Source of the DNA: Berghia stephanieae
Taxonomy: Eukaryota > Mollusca > Gastropoda > Nudibranchia > Aeolidiidae
Length of the DNA: 64,000 bases
Direction of reading: 5' to 3'
Assembly: GCA_034508935.3 (NCBI GenBank)
Contig: CM067444.1
Span: forward strand, 102,787,084-102,851,083
Shown here: positions 1 through 11,755 of the stretch, piece after piece
How positions within the stretch are numbered: position 1 is the stretch's first letter
Layout of the letters: each line of letters opens with the position of its first letter
Translations under genes and position numbers: made by a program
The notes under the pieces: generated by a model
What the model was told of the DNA's origin: nothing
What the model saw: the letters and a program-made list of their open reading frames with translations, nothing else
Database searches by the model: none

Positions 1-537
1 GGACGACGTCTTGAAAAAGTGTGGACAAGGTCTTGTTGAAAAAGTGTGGACAAGTCTTGTTGAAAAAGTGTGGACAACGTCTTGTTGAAAAAGTGTGGAC
101 GACGTCTTGTTGAAAAAGTGTGGACAAGGTCATGTTGAAAAAGAGTGGACAAGGTCTTGTTGAAAAAGTGTGGACGACGTCTTGAAAAAGTGTGGACAAC
201 GTCTTGTTGAAAAAGTGTGGACAAGGTCATGTTGAAAAAGAGTGGACAAGGTCTTGTTGAAAAAGTGTGGACAAGGTCTTGTTGAAAAAGTGTGGACGAC
301 GTCTTGAAAAAGTGTGGACAAGTCTTGTTGAAAAAGTGTGGACAAGGTCTTGTTGAAAAAGTGTGGACAAGGTCATGTTGAAAAAGAGTGGACAAGGTCT
401 TGTTGAAAAAGTGTGGACAAGGTCATGTTGAAAAAGAGTGGACAAGGTCTTGTTGAAAAAGTGTGGACAAGTCTTGTTGAAAAAGTGTGGACAACGTCTT
501 GTTGAAAAAGTGTGGACAAGGTCATGTTGAAAAAGAG
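1..537. repeat. 25-bp minisatellite, left block
   Basis: Tandem array of a roughly 25-bp unit reading GTGTGGACAAGGTCTTGTTG plus AAAAA. Variants are seen: AAGGTCATG, ACGACGTCTTG, and a shortened unit lacking CTTGTT. Units differ by single bases and small deletions, as expected from slippage or unequal exchange. The minus strand stays open over long stretches only because the unit is stop-poor and not a multiple of three. No spacers separate the units. Confidence 0.95.
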
Positions 538-853
538 TTTTGTTTGTTTGTTTGTTGCTTTAGGTCTCTTCCAACACAATTGAGGTTATATGAGAGACCG
601 CTGAAACAAAAAAACAAGCAATCTAACAAAAATAGTACAAATGTAAATCAAAATCATAACCTAAAGTATAAATAACCAAGAACAAACAGGCAGAAGATTT
701 ACAGAAAAAAAAATATCCCCTGTCAAAAATACAATCACAAACCAAAGAAGCAGGATAGGCTAGTAAAGAGAAGAAGAAACGACATCACTATCGGATCGTA
801 CACCCATGCGAACATCATAGGTATATGATTCAAGGGTGATGCTCCCATCCAAT
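538..853 (-). mobile_element. SINE family A copy, inserted in the minisatellite
   Basis: Copy of a 320-340 bp interspersed repeat also found at 3740, 12482 and 53931. Its sense orientation is minus. Flanks carry TTGAAAAAGAGT on both sides, which fits a target-site duplication made from the minisatellite unit. The 3' end holds the stem GGTCTCT/AGAGACC followed by a TTTG-rich tail. The 5' end is shorter than in the other copies, which finish in CCACCCGC as read on the plus strand. Retroposition is inferred from the duplication and the tail. Confidence 0.8.
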
Positions 854-1036
854 TGAAAAAGAGTGGACAAGGTCTTGTTGAAAAAGTGTGGACAAGGTCT
901 TGTTGAAAAAGTGTGGACAAGGTCTTGTTGAAAAAGTAAAGTGTGGACAATGTCTTGTTGAAAAAGTGTGGACAAGGTCTTGTTGATAAGTGTGGACAAG
1001 GTCTAATTGAAAAAGTGTGGACAATGTCTTGTTGAA
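854..1036. repeat. 25-bp minisatellite, right block
   Basis: Continuation of the array at 1-537, split by the SINE. It holds about seven units, including one with an AAGTAA insertion and one reading TTGATAAG, so this side is a little more diverged. Confidence 0.92.
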
Positions 1037-2764
1037 AACTGGTGTATGACGTCAGCACTATGCTGTCTTTTTGGTTCAAAGACAAAAACGATTTTTTTTC
1101 ACAACCTCATATTCTCAGGACCCAATCCTAGCTGCCATGCAATCAAAAAGCCAGATAAATAATGTTCTCCCACTACTTTATGCCATTCTGTATAAGTATA
1201 ATTTAATCTAGCTAATGGCAATAATTAAAGATAGATAAATAAACTTTTTGCCATTTTAGTTTAGACTTTAAAACAATAGATACAATATCTACAAAGATAA
1301 CTTAATGATGACTTAACAAATACAGACATTTAATACTATTGGATTAATGCCATCTGCCACTGGAGTCAACAATTTTATATGAATTCATGAACAAATATTC
1401 ACAACCCTCCCTAAATCTTTACAATTCATAACATACAAACATTCATACACAAAACACACAGGTAAAGTCTGTGTAGCAAGCATAGACTTTTTCTATGACA
1501 AAGCAATAATCACAAATGGTTGATTTCTTCAGTAACCTCTTTGAACGATTATTTTGATTTTACATTTATATAATTCTATGTAACTTTCCAAGCCATAAGA
1601 AGGAGATAAATTTTTTTTAGCTGGATTGAAACAATTGTCCTGATGCATTTAAAACAAACTCTATATGAATTTTTTTTTTCACCGCCAATCTGTTCTCATG
1701 AGTTGGGTGGGTCTCTTTAATTCTATCAAGGTAGAGGCAAAGTGGAAGGAACAGTCACATTAGCACATTATATCGTAGACCTAGAACAATGCCCAACTAT
1801 AAAACAAAAGGTGTCTCTTTCTTTTTTGTTCCGATAACAGAGCAACTGATAGAAAATATCACATGCAACTGAAAAACACAATCAATTTCAATAATGAAAA
1901 ATAAAAATTAAATGAAAAAAAAAATCTTAAAAGGAAAAAAGAAATCATAGTAATGCTGGGTTGTGTCTAAAAAGAGCGCTAAATAACCTTTACTTGTCCT
2001 GCATAACATAGAAATTGAAATATCAAAAATTAAGACACCTGTTTTTTTTAAAGGACAATCAAAAACTAAATAAAGTTTGAGACATTCAAGTTAACCAAAT
2101 CAACATAAGAAAATTGCACTCTATCCACAACTTAATTAGGTGCAATCCATCAATATTTTCTGTTTTAGTAAGGCCCCATTGAAATCTTTGAAGTGTTCGG
2201 TGGTGTAAGACTAAGACTGTGCACAATAAATGATTAATGAAAATTCCCTTTAAGTTTATAAGAAATGTCCCAAATTATTTCCATAATAGTAAGCCAACAA
2301 ATTAATGACCGTCTCAACATTATATAAAAAAACAAAGCTTTCCTCACAATTTGGCAAAAAAACTTCAAATATTGAAACAAACAGATCCCAATCATTGGTA
2401 AGTTAATCATGAAATCTGGACCCATATTTTCAGCCAATTATTTGAAATTAATGTGCCATATTCTATGCAAATGACGAAGGACAAAAGAGTAGTTTTTGTC
2501 CCATCATATGACATTTAATACGATTTAAAAATGGGTTTAAATTTTATAATGAAAGCCCTTATATTTAAATGACTTGTATTGTCATATTTATGTGTGAATT
2601 GTGTATACATCACAATCAATCCGATAGAACTGTTGCTGATTTGTTTTATCACTTATGTACATTGGCCAGATACTACTTTGAATTGGTGATCATTTTTCTT
2701 TTCTATTGTGTCCTGGCATGAATTAAATCTAAATTTTCTGTTATTATTGAAAAATTAATCCATT
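1037..2764. other. AT-rich intergenic stretch, nothing recognised
   Basis: No exon-like ORF with splice signals, no tRNA and no repeat seen elsewhere in the window was found. Short homopolymer A/T runs are common. If TAB2 has a long 3' UTR or a distal last exon it could lie here, but nothing in the sequence shows this. Confidence 0.4.
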
Positions 2765-3292
2765 GTTGTTTTGTTTTAAAGGGTTTTAGGGCGCCTGCAA
2801 CACATTAAGGTTATAACAGCGCAAAAAAATAAAAAATTGAAGAAAATGGGAAAGTAAAAAGTTCTAGAATTACAATTAAAGCACCCAAGAAAAGGGAAGA
2901 CAAAAGGGGAATTTGTTCAAATAGGAAACCAGATGTAGATTCCAAGAACACAATATCAAACTACTTAATTTGAGATCACCTAAAAGTCTCATCCAGACAC
3001 AAGCACAGGTCCCCACTAAGAGGATTACACTCAAATGCTTACAAATCATATATAATATGTAAACAAAAATAATACAGTGCATAACAGAGAGATGATTTAC
3101 AAGGAAAAAAATATTATCTCCCAAAACTAACTATACATTTGACTGTTTCCCTCTCAGCCAGGGCCAGGACAAAACCAAGTAATCTCATTCCGAGATAAAG
3201 ACAGAAAGCAAGTTGGAAAACAGATATAGGGGGATATAAGACTCAATAAGTACCTCCCTGCCCACTATGGGAGGTCAGGAACCCTACCCAGA
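2765..3292 (-). mobile_element. SINE family B copy (about 530 bp)
   Basis: On the minus strand it begins near CCTGACCTCCCATAGTGGGC and ends with the hairpin GGCGC(T)...AGCGCC followed by AAAACCCTTTAAAACAAAAC. Shared internal blocks include TGTGTCTGGATGAGACTTTT and a run near GGGAGATAATATTTTTTTCC. Other copies lie at 6017, 37858, 44727, 47753, 48127, 48528 and 58690. No coding capacity. It is SINE-like by size, polarity and tail; the family is not one I can name. Confidence 0.8.
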
Positions 3293-3683
3293 AATTAATC
3301 CATTTTCCAGTTGTCTATATATATATTGGCAGAATAGAATAGAATATCAATGTTGAATACATTATTTCAAATAATATCACTAAAAGAAACAAAACCAAAA
3401 AATTGATAAAGAAAAAAAACAAACAGATGATGCAAAAAAGATAATTATACTGAGCATCAATATAATCTTGCCAACGTGTCTCACTTAAAAATGAGGAATA
3501 TACTGTGAAAACCAACAGAATTTTACACTAACTGCCTGAAAATCAGCATGATTTACAACATTATTTTTCAACTTTATCAAAGTTACAAAAGAGAGCAAAA
3601 AAAAATATTAACAGCTCAAAATGAGTGAAAAATCAACATTGCTTGGTTCGTAAAGGTGTCGGAGCCTACGTGCATTCCATTAC

Positions 3684-4260
3684 ACACAGTACATCTTTGT
3701 ACATTGCGTTGAATGAAGATGTTTTTTTTTTTTTTTTTTTTTTTGTTTGTTTGTTGCTTTAGGTCTCTTCCAACACAATTGAGGTTATATGAGAGACCGC
3801 TGAAACAAAAAAAACAAGCAATCTAACAAAAATAGTACAAATGTAAATCAAAATCATAACCTAAAGATATCATAAGCTAAATTATAAATAACCAAGAACA
3901 AACAGGCAGAAGATTTACAGAAAAAAAAAATATCCCCTGTCAAAAATACAATCACAAACCAAAGAAGCAGGATAGGCTAGTAAAGAGAAGAAGAAACGAC
4001 ATCACTGTCGGATCGTACACCCATGCGAACTCATAGGTATATGATTCAAGGGTGACGCTCCCATCCAACCACCCGCTGAATGAAGATGGAAACTGTCATA
4101 TTTAACGGTGTGACGACCGCCTACGCAGCACTATATTACACACAGTACATCTTTGTACATTGCGTTGAATGAAGATGGAAACTGTCATATTTAACGTGTG
4201 ACGACCGCCTACGCAGCACTATATACACCAGTACATCTTGTACATTGCGTTGAATGAAGA
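3684..4260. repeat. Tandem satellite, unit about 86 bp, interrupted by a SINE
   Basis: Units run ACACAGTACATCTTTGTACA, then TTGCGTTGAATGAAGATGGA, AACTGTCATATTTAACGGTG and TGACGACCGCCTACGCAGCA. Three to four units are present. The first is split by the SINE at 3740-4078. The last unit is followed at 4275-4318 by an inverted partial copy reading GTCGTCACACCGTTAAATAT, so the array ends in a potential hairpin. Confidence 0.8.
3740..4078 (-). mobile_element. SINE family A copy, full length
   Basis: Inserted in the 86-bp satellite. TGAATGAAGATG precedes the T-run and follows the CCACCCGC end, giving a 12-bp target duplication. The body is nearly identical to the copies at 12482 and 53931. The plus-strand poly-T is the complement of the 3' tail. 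Recent activity is inferred from the near identity. Confidence 0.85.
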
Positions 4261-4319
4261 TGGAAATCAAAGAATACAGTGCTGGGTGGCAGTCGTCACA
4301 CCGTTAAATATGACAGTAG

Positions 4320-4800
4320 GTCTGTTATGGTATGGGCTGGTATAAAACCAACCATTGCACAGAGCTTGTCACCACTGAGGGTTCCATAACAGCACAAGTG
4401 TACCATGACTGGTATAACACATGAGCCCACTTTTCAGGCAACGTACAGAACTTCAAATCTCCTAGCAGGATAACGCAAGATCCCATGCACCAAAGTGGTT
4501 TCAGATTTTCTAGCAAGACAATGCTTTGGCAGCTGGCTCTTTGGACATGTCAGCCATCAAAATAATAGCGATGAGTTAGGTCAGTGTGTTAGCAAACGGA
4601 ATAACATTCAAACAACTTTGGGGGCTTCAAGCAGTTTTTAAAGAAAGAATACATGGTTATCCCCAAAACAGAATTGAAGCACTGACACACTTAATTCATT
4701 CTCGTGTGGGTGAATGAAGAGAGGTGGCAGAGAGCATTCCCATTATTGAAAAACACTTTACAAGATTAACTATTATTTTTAGTGTCAATTTGACTGAATA
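4320..4800 (+). pseudogene. Tc1-like transposase, C-terminal relic
   Basis: Frames of this stretch spell pieces of a Tc1/mariner-superfamily DDE transposase. They include SVMVWAGI, then QDNARSHAPKWFQ (the QDNARPHTA block with the second catalytic Asp), then a tail-end block reading QAVFKERIHGYPQNRIEALT and a following HLIHSRVGE. The pieces lie in the right order but in different frames with several stops, so the copy is dead. The N-terminal half is not seen. No TIR pair was found. The minus-strand ORF at 4325-4516 is only its shadow. Confidence 0.7.
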
Positions 4801-6014
4801 AAAAATAAGGACAGAGGGGAAAACACAAACACAAGGAAAAAAAGAAGAGTTTTGCGTACTTCAATTTTGTGCTTTTGCACTTACTTTTGCACTGTGAAAT
4901 TTTGGATGTTTTTCAAACACAGCCCATTTGGGTAACCATGTATGTATCTAAGTGAAATTCCTGCATTATACCTGAAATTCTCTTAACTTTCCAGTGGTGT
5001 ATGAATTATGTCAATGTGACTAACAGCATAATAAAGTTGTGGGCTGGTAATCACCGGCAAGTTTAAATTGACGCTCAGAATAATTTTTTTTAAAAACCCT
5101 GTCATCTAACATAAAAATTTCAATTACAAACATATCAAGAGTATCCAAAAAAAAAAAAAACACAAAAAAGTCACTGAAATTTTAAACAAAATCCTTCCAA
5201 TGAAAATAATAAACCCAAAAAAAAAAAGTTTTCCATGCACGGATAAGATGAAAAATTAAGTACATTAATTCATTATTTGGATCAATCATTTCATTCATTT
5301 CTGGTTAATCAAATAAATAAAAATAAATAATTTATATCTATAGTTTTACAGCTGAATGATAGGTACCAAGGTATCCTGACATGTAATCAAAGTAGAAAGA
5401 TAATAATTATGCTATGCTGTTTGACAGAATTAAATGAGCATTAAGCACCAGATATGTGATGTCTCTTCCACTTACTAAGAAAGTAAACCAGACATCCTTC
5501 ACAGACATTTGGGTGAATCTTTGTCAAAGACATGTGAAAAATTTTAAAAACTAAAAATCAATATTGAAACAAAATTAATGCACTTCAAACACACAATGGG
5601 GTGGAACTGAAGAAAACTAGAATAAATAAAGATTTTAATTTTTTTTTAAAGAAAAGAAGTATAGAGATAACCATTCATTAGTGTCCGCTTCTCCCTACTC
5701 AAAACACAGTGTTTTTTTTTCTTAATTTAGCAGAAAAAGAAGATTCCTCTGATGTGAATAATCTGACTTACTGGTCAGATTTCTCAAAAGGTTAGAGTTT
5801 TTAAAAAAACAAAAAATTTCGTACTGTCTGCTTCAAATATTGAGGTCAGAAGTGAGTATTTGAAAAGTGACAATCTGCTGTAATGTAAACAATAACAGTA
5901 CTCTTCAGATTGCTAAAAAATAAATAGATAAATAAAATGCCTTGCTACATACACGCCAAAATCCATCATCTTTAGGATAAAGTTAAAGCTGGCTGCCTTT
6001 GATAAGATTTGCTT
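4801..6014. other. AT-rich intergenic stretch, nothing recognised
   Basis: Homopolymer-rich sequence without exon-like ORFs or repeats shared with the rest of the window. Confidence 0.4.
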
Positions 6015-6458
6015 GGTTTGTTTTTAAGGGTTTTACGGCACTTGCGATACATTTAGGTCATTTCAGCGCCAGTAAAAAGGAAGATATTGGGATAGTCACA
6101 AAGTTATAGATTTACAATTGAAAGCACTATCAGTGTACTTAGTTTGAGATCACCTAAAAGTCTCATCCAGACACAAGCACAGGTCCCAATTAAGAGGAAT
6201 ACACTCAAATGTTTACAAACCGTTATATATTTAAAACCAAAAAATGTAACTACATAACAGAGAGATGATTTACAAGGAAAAAAATATCATTTCCCAAAAC
6301 ACTAACTATACATTTGACTGTTTCCCTCCTAGTCAAGGACTGCGGCCTAGACTAGGACGAAACCAAGTAATGTAATCTCATTCCAAGACAAAGATAGACA
6401 CAGTAAGTGACCTCCTTGCCCACTATGGGAGGTCAGGAACCCCCACCCAGGCCTTTAA
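6015..6458 (-). mobile_element. SINE family B copy, diverged
   Basis: Contains the family hallmarks read on plus: GTTTTACGGCACTTGCGATA, AAAAGTCTCATCCAGACACA, AGAGATGATTTACAAGGAAA, CATTTGACTGTTTCCCTC and CCCACTATGGGAGGTCAGGA. Internal deletions shorten it relative to the copy at 2765. Confidence 0.8.
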
Positions 6459-7740
6459 TAAGGGAAATAGTCCAAAAGCCCAAGCCCAATAATTGCAATG
6501 GATATCAACAAGTTTGTAGATACAACTCTCAGTTAGCACCCAGTGATCTTGCCGGAAAAAAAAGTTTAAAACTATTCAGCTGAACAAGAAGCATCATGTT
6601 ACAGGTACATCACCACAAAGACTAATACTAACAAAACCATCAACATTTTTGTCCAACAGATCTAATTATTCTAGGCAATAATGAGTGTAAACAAGAGAAA
6701 GGTCTAAAAATGTCAGTCTCTGGCGTGCAGAGTGGCCAAACTATAATGCAAGTAAAACTGGATTAGATAGGACTATCACAAAAATAATGTTTTGTTTTGT
6801 TTTAAAAAAAATTAAAATCATGAATTTATTTTGCCTAATGCTAAGAGAACATTTAAAATTCACAAAATCTTTAATAGGCCAGGCTGACCATAATTTTACA
6901 TTAAAAGAAATCGGAATATTAATGCTTAAATTGTTACAAATATCGAACATTAAAACACTTGAGAATTATGAAATCCATTAAAATAAATATGTCAAACAAC
7001 ATTTTATGACTCTCAAATTAATCATTTTACCTCTGTAATCATCACTAAAAACTACCAAGAAATCTAGGGGGAAAAAACGGGATTTCAACCATCCTGGCAG
7101 GATAATTTTAAGTATCAACATTGTCTACACTTTTTCGATCCTTTAAGAAGCTATTTCTGCTATTCAGTTGGTGCTAGATTGTCTGTTCTTCATTATTCAA
7201 CCAAAAGAAACAAATGACAATGATATATAGCCAGAGTTCGTTTTTGTTTTGCTTTTCAAAGTAGCTAAATATTGGTGTCCTTTAGTGCCAAATGTTACAT
7301 AAACAACACTTAAGCACCACCTCAAATACCATATCTTGGCTACCTGAGGCTCTAGTAGGCAAACATTCTGGTCAAACTTTCCTTCAGCATCAAAAACTAA
7401 AAACAATATTTCATGATTTTACACATAAATTTGTTTGATTTCTTTTCATTTTGAAACAGAGATAATTGACATTGCTTTTATCATTGGCTGAATAAAGCTT
7501 GGAGCCCAAATGTTTCTGGTATATTGTATATTGTTATTTCTTTTTTAATGGTTACATTCACTTTTTAAAAATTTAAATACTTATATTCCCAACCACTTTA
7601 AATATTATTGGGAGGAAAAACCTTAATTATTCATGATTTTATTTTGCCTATCGCCATCTTTTGCATTTTGCTGATGGAAATATAGGTTATGTTATTATTA
7701 AGCATGTCTTATTTGAGAGTTGCAAATGAGGCTTTGCCGT
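6459..7740. other. AT-rich stretch, nothing recognised
   Basis: Overlapping short ORFs at 6741-6981 and 7197-7406 lack codon bias, splice signals and any family resemblance. They look like chance ORFs. Confidence 0.4.
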
Positions 7741-7889
7741 GACATTTACCATAAAAATACACCAATACTAAGGTATTCTAAAAAACTATGAAAAGATTTT
7801 TTCATCGGTTTGTCTGGGTGAAAAAAAAATCTTTTAAGAACTGTACAAAATACCTTAATATTGGAGTATTTTTGTTGTGAATGTTATGA
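7741..7889. mobile_element. Foldback/MITE-like palindrome
   Basis: The left arm reads ATAAAAATACACCAATACTA then AGGTATTCT...AAAAGATTTTTTCA. The right arm is its imperfect reverse complement, with TGAAAAAAAAATCTTTTAAG and AATACCTTAATATTGGAGTA. Arms are about 60 bp around a loop near 13 bp. No coding capacity. A small non-autonomous DNA element is the best reading; its superfamily is unknown. Confidence 0.55.
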
Positions 7890-8619
7890 AAAATATATTT
7901 TCACACAACCTCAAATCTCCAATGTTGGAGCGAAAACTTCAATCCACTCAAAACTGTTGTTTTTAAAACCAAATTTCTGGACACCATTTCAATTATAAAA
8001 TAAAAATAAAATATATATATAAACCTTCCATAATTGGTTTTGTTGATTTCAATTTGCAATGGAAGCAACATAGCTGACAAAACACTTTTACTAATTTTGT
8101 CTGGAAATCTTTGTCTTCAAATTCTCATGGATTAACTTGACCCTCAACTTGTCAAAAGTTAAACTCGAGACTTCAAAGAAGTCTGAAAATATCAAGTTTA
8201 AGACTTTTTGACACTGACAAACAAGGGGTCATCTTAATCAATCCATATATAGAGTAAAATGCTCAAAGCAAAATCAGAAGAAAAAAAGGTGTTCTGTCAG
8301 CAAACAGCAGGACATAATGACAATTTATGAATGGCAGGATGAAAGACTATATGGTGAGCTAGACACAGCAATGTCCAAGGATGAGTTGTAGTTAGGAGAT
8401 GATGGGTCCATCAAGATGCCTTTACACCATCTATAACAAACTCGGGAGTAAAGAGATGAGGAATGGTGTCCTATTATGTACCTGATGTAGAAACACACAC
8501 ACAAAAAATGAAAAATTATTATTTTGGGAAATTGTCATTAGGCATAGACAAAAAAATGCTTTTGAAATTGATTTATTTGAGTTAATTGGTGAAAATGTCT
8601 AAAGAATAAAAGGCAAGTT

Positions 8620-8712
8620 AATGTTGCAGACGGCTGGTGTGTAAACATTGCAGAATACAAGGCTTGTAAAAGTTGCCGATACAAGGTGTGTAAATTTTGC
8701 AGAATACAAAGT
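8620..8712. repeat. Short tandem repeat, unit about 25 bp
   Basis: Three to four degenerate units alternate TTGCAGAATACAAGG and TGTGTAAA blocks, for example TTGCAGAATACAAGGCTTGT and TTGCCGATACAAGGTGTGTA. Confidence 0.6.
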
Positions 8713-8714
8713 GT

Positions 8715-8780
8715 GTTTGTTGTTGTTTTTAGGGGTTTTAAAGTGCTTGCAACACTTTGAGGTCATTTCAGAACCATTTT
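8715..8780 (-). mobile_element. SINE family B, 3'-end fragment
   Basis: Only the terminal hairpin region remains: TTTTAGGGGTTTTAAAGTGC then TTGCAACACTTTGAGGTCAT on plus. The stem is GTGCT/GTTCT-like and decayed. Confidence 0.55.
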
Positions 8781-8822
8781 TTTTCAATGTGGTCCAAAAA
8801 AAAAAAAAGTGAAAAACAAAAA

Positions 8823-9070
8823 ATGGCCTTTGATTTCCTAAATTCTTTGGTTCTTGAGACCATGTCAGACGATGATGACCGTGTTGGTAGTGATTCTGGT
8901 AATGAATCGGACATTGAAGTTAATTTTGAAATGGAAGAGGCATCGTTAGAAACCGATATTTATGAAAATAGTAATCCAGAACCAACCCCAGAGTGGTCAA
9001 ACTGAGACATCCTAAACAATGTCAAACTAAAGGATTTTTCGGCATTTTCCGGCCAAACATATATGTTTCT
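8823..9070 (+). pseudogene. PiggyBac-like transposase, N-terminal relic
   Basis: The ORF from 8823 encodes an acidic leader (MAFDFLNSLV, MSDDDDRVGSDSGNESDIEV) ending EPTPEWSN and a TGA. The same frame continues past the stop as DILNNVKLKDFSAFSG. An acidic N-terminus, then EW, then a short linker and a hydrophobic F-x-G motif is the usual start of piggyBac/PGBD transposases. The DDD catalytic core is not recognisable downstream. The call rests on pattern memory. Two TTAA-flanked MITEs elsewhere in the window (51516 and 59802) make a piggyBac presence plausible. Confidence 0.5.
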
Positions 9071-9302
9071 TTGTATCAAAATGTAGATAAATTGTTCCCC
9101 TATCTACCACAATTTAAATTATGAAAATCCCACCAATAGAGATGGAACAATTATTTTTTTGGGCGACATGTGGTAAATTTTCTGGCAGAGTTATCTCCCT
9201 GTCCTTAGTTGTTGGGATTAAACTTCCAAAGATTGGGCTGTCAAGCAATGGGTTAACATGACAGATATACTCCATCGCCTTGCCCACCGGTTGGAAGCAT
9301 TA

Positions 9303-9596
9303 ATTGAGCTTTTATATAGCGCAATATCCACTAAATGTGCTCAAGCGCTTTACAAAGGGTCCTGGTCAACAGCACCATTTAACATGTAGTACAAGACATA
9401 CCGCCTGTTGGGCGATATTACAATTTTTTGGACAAAGACAACGCTGTTAACGGCCAGGTACTCATTTTACAACTGAGTATGGTGAGAGAATGTGAGTAGA
9501 GCCTTTTCCAAGGACTCAACTATGCACGAGCGAGGCTCGAACCCAGGACCTTCCGTTCGAAAGCGAGTGTCATACCACTAGACCACATAGCCGGAC
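9303..9596 (-). mobile_element. tRNA-derived SINE, family F, with 8-bp target duplication
   Basis: Sense is minus. The head reads CTATGTGGTCTAGTGGTATG (A-box like) and GGTCCTGGGTTCGAGCCTCG (B-box GGTTCGAGCC). The body carries AAAATGAGTACCTGGCCGTT in related copies. The 3' end reads TTTGTAAAGCGCTTGAGCAC and GGATATTGCGCTATATAAAA. AAGCATTA stands on both sides (9295-9302 and 9597-9604). The tRNA-like head is part of the SINE, not a functional tRNA gene. Confidence 0.85.
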
Positions 9597-9825
9597 AAGC
9601 ATTACCTAGGATCATATTCTTCACAAGAAAGAAATATATTTAGCTCACTTCAGGGTTGATTTTATGGTCAACCTGGTACATCCAGGAATATATGGCAAGG
9701 TATAGTGCCTGCTGCTCTTTATATCAAAAATTTGGGGGCTGCACTGTGGCCACATTGTGATGCATTTGAAGCGACAAGACCCAAGAATGAACTGTGAGAT
9801 GACCAAGGCCTTTTATCTTGGTTTC

Positions 9826-9983
9826 ATAAAGGAAAAAAAGGAGAAGAAAAGAAAGAAAGAAAAAGAAAAGAGGAAGGAAAATAGAAAGGCAGAAATAAAA
9901 AAGGAAAGAAAAAGGGAAGGAAAGACAAAAAGACACAAAAAATAAAGAAAGAAAGAAAGAGTAAATAAAGAAAGAAAGAATGC
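9826..9983. repeat. Polypurine (GA/A-rich) tract
   Basis: About 150 bp almost entirely A and G on plus, made of GAAA, GGAAA and AGAAAG motifs. On the minus strand this is a very long polypyrimidine tract just downstream of the last clear TAB2/3 exon, so it could serve a further 3' acceptor (an AG lies near 9825). That use is speculative. Confidence 0.8.
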
Positions 9984-11683
9984 CTATACATCTTCATATC
10001 CAGCATGACATAAACAAATCTTACCGGCTCGGTGATGTTGGTGAGGTTGGTGATGAGGCCCAGATCTATGCTGAACACCACCCACCCACTCTGCTGTCGT
10101 TCGATGCGGGAGTGCCGAGGGCAAATGAGAGGTGGGTGTAGTATTCGTCACCCCAGCAGCACCGCGGACAGGAAGCTTTGGTTCTGGGTAGCGCCCCAAT
10201 TCGCACATCTCACACTTTTCGAGGGCCGGGTGATTCTGGAAGGTGCAGGCACTACAGTTCCATTGTTCCCCCTCCTCTGAATCACCGGAATTGGTAACTG
10301 GCTGGGGTGGAGGCACGGGTGGAACACGGTTGAAGAGATCAGAGTTACTTGGAGGGTTGGGTTCAGTTGAACGCTGCCTCACGGGAATAGGAGGTGGGGG
10401 TCTAGGGGTGGGCTTCGACTGGGAGATGCTGTTTGGATGAGACATGAACAACAACAAAATTTCATTTTCATTTTAAGTCTCTCATCAATCTTGAAAGATA
10501 GATATTTTTTAAAACTTTTAAAAATTACAAACCCATAATAAAATATTCAGCTCTGCAAAACAAATTAAAATTCGGGATAAGTTCTCTTTTTGCCATGGGC
10601 GAATCACAAAAGCCCCCTTAGAAATTAATAATAACAAATATGACATAAAAAAATAACCAAACCCGTTTAATTCTAAAACCTAAATTAGCAAATACTGATA
10701 AATAATTGGGGTAATTCTGGGTAGCACTCCTATTCGCACATCCCACAATTTACAAGGCAGGTTGATATTTGGAATGTGCAGGCTCTCCAGTTCCATTGCT
10801 ATTTTATTTCTAAAACCGCTTATAGTGATAAATAATACATTTAAAAAAAAACAAATAAAAACAAGCCAGCTTTTATTTAGCCCAATATCCACTAAACATA
10901 CTTAAAGCATTTTAACATTTAATTTCAACCCATCTTAATTGATTATGTAAAACATTGAGAATACCACAATATATACCATGTAGAAGATAGGGGAAAGGAC
11001 TGGGAATAAGAAAGAAAGGCAAATAAAAAATAAACAAAAAAACATATACGTAATAAAAACTTTTTTTTTTAATCTGCAAATTAAGTATCAAAAAACTGTT
11101 TTTAAATAAAGAGCATGATTTACCTTCTATTTATATATAAACAACCACTTTAAAATGCACTGTAATTGATGTTGTTTTGTTCAATTTAGTCACATATCAA
11201 TTTCTAAGCAGTTTCACCAAATTCCTCTAAAGACTTTAGTCTAAAAACATTTTATCTGGAGGAGAATTATCTGTAATTTATCAAATCCCCCCCCCCCCCC
11301 CCCTTCCAACCCCAAAAAATCTGAAAAAAAGCAGTTTCCGTATTAAAATGATAGACTTGAGCAATACACAAAAAAGGTTTTTTAAGTTAAACACAGAAAT
11401 TATAGACAATTATAACTTTTTTCTGTGTTTTAAACTCACATGATCTGTTGGCTTCAGAACCAGCAAAATTGCAGTCTTGCTGGCCTGTTGGCATGTTGGC
11501 ATAGAAGTTTTGCTGCTCACGGGGATTAATGTCATTGAAAGGAGCTGTTGTATCAGAAAGAAATATGGAAACTTTTTTAATACAATTAATTTGATGCAAA
11601 AATTTCAGGAATAATAACACTACAACATAAATGGTCAATGATATTTCATATAAAATTACATAAAAATAACAAATAACAATGAC

Positions 11684-11755
<72 letters not shown>

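Noticed and set aside
1-1036. CRISPR-like or protein-coding repeat array
   Set aside because: Units are head-to-tail without spacers, and open frames on minus arise in several frames at once from a stop-poor 25-bp unit. A eukaryotic minisatellite explains it.
4325-4516. Minus-strand ORF as a gene
   Set aside because: Shadow of the plus-strand Tc1-like transposase relic.
9540-9594. Functional tRNA gene (also 25430, 26300, 28700, 30950, 43350, 63260)
   Set aside because: A and B boxes are present but acceptor stems do not close and each continues into a SINE body found in several copies.
9724-9830. Extra last exon of TAB2/3 after the polypyrimidine tract
   Set aside because: An AG and a compatible phase exist and the frame is open to a TAA, but the peptide has no family likeness; evidence is too thin.
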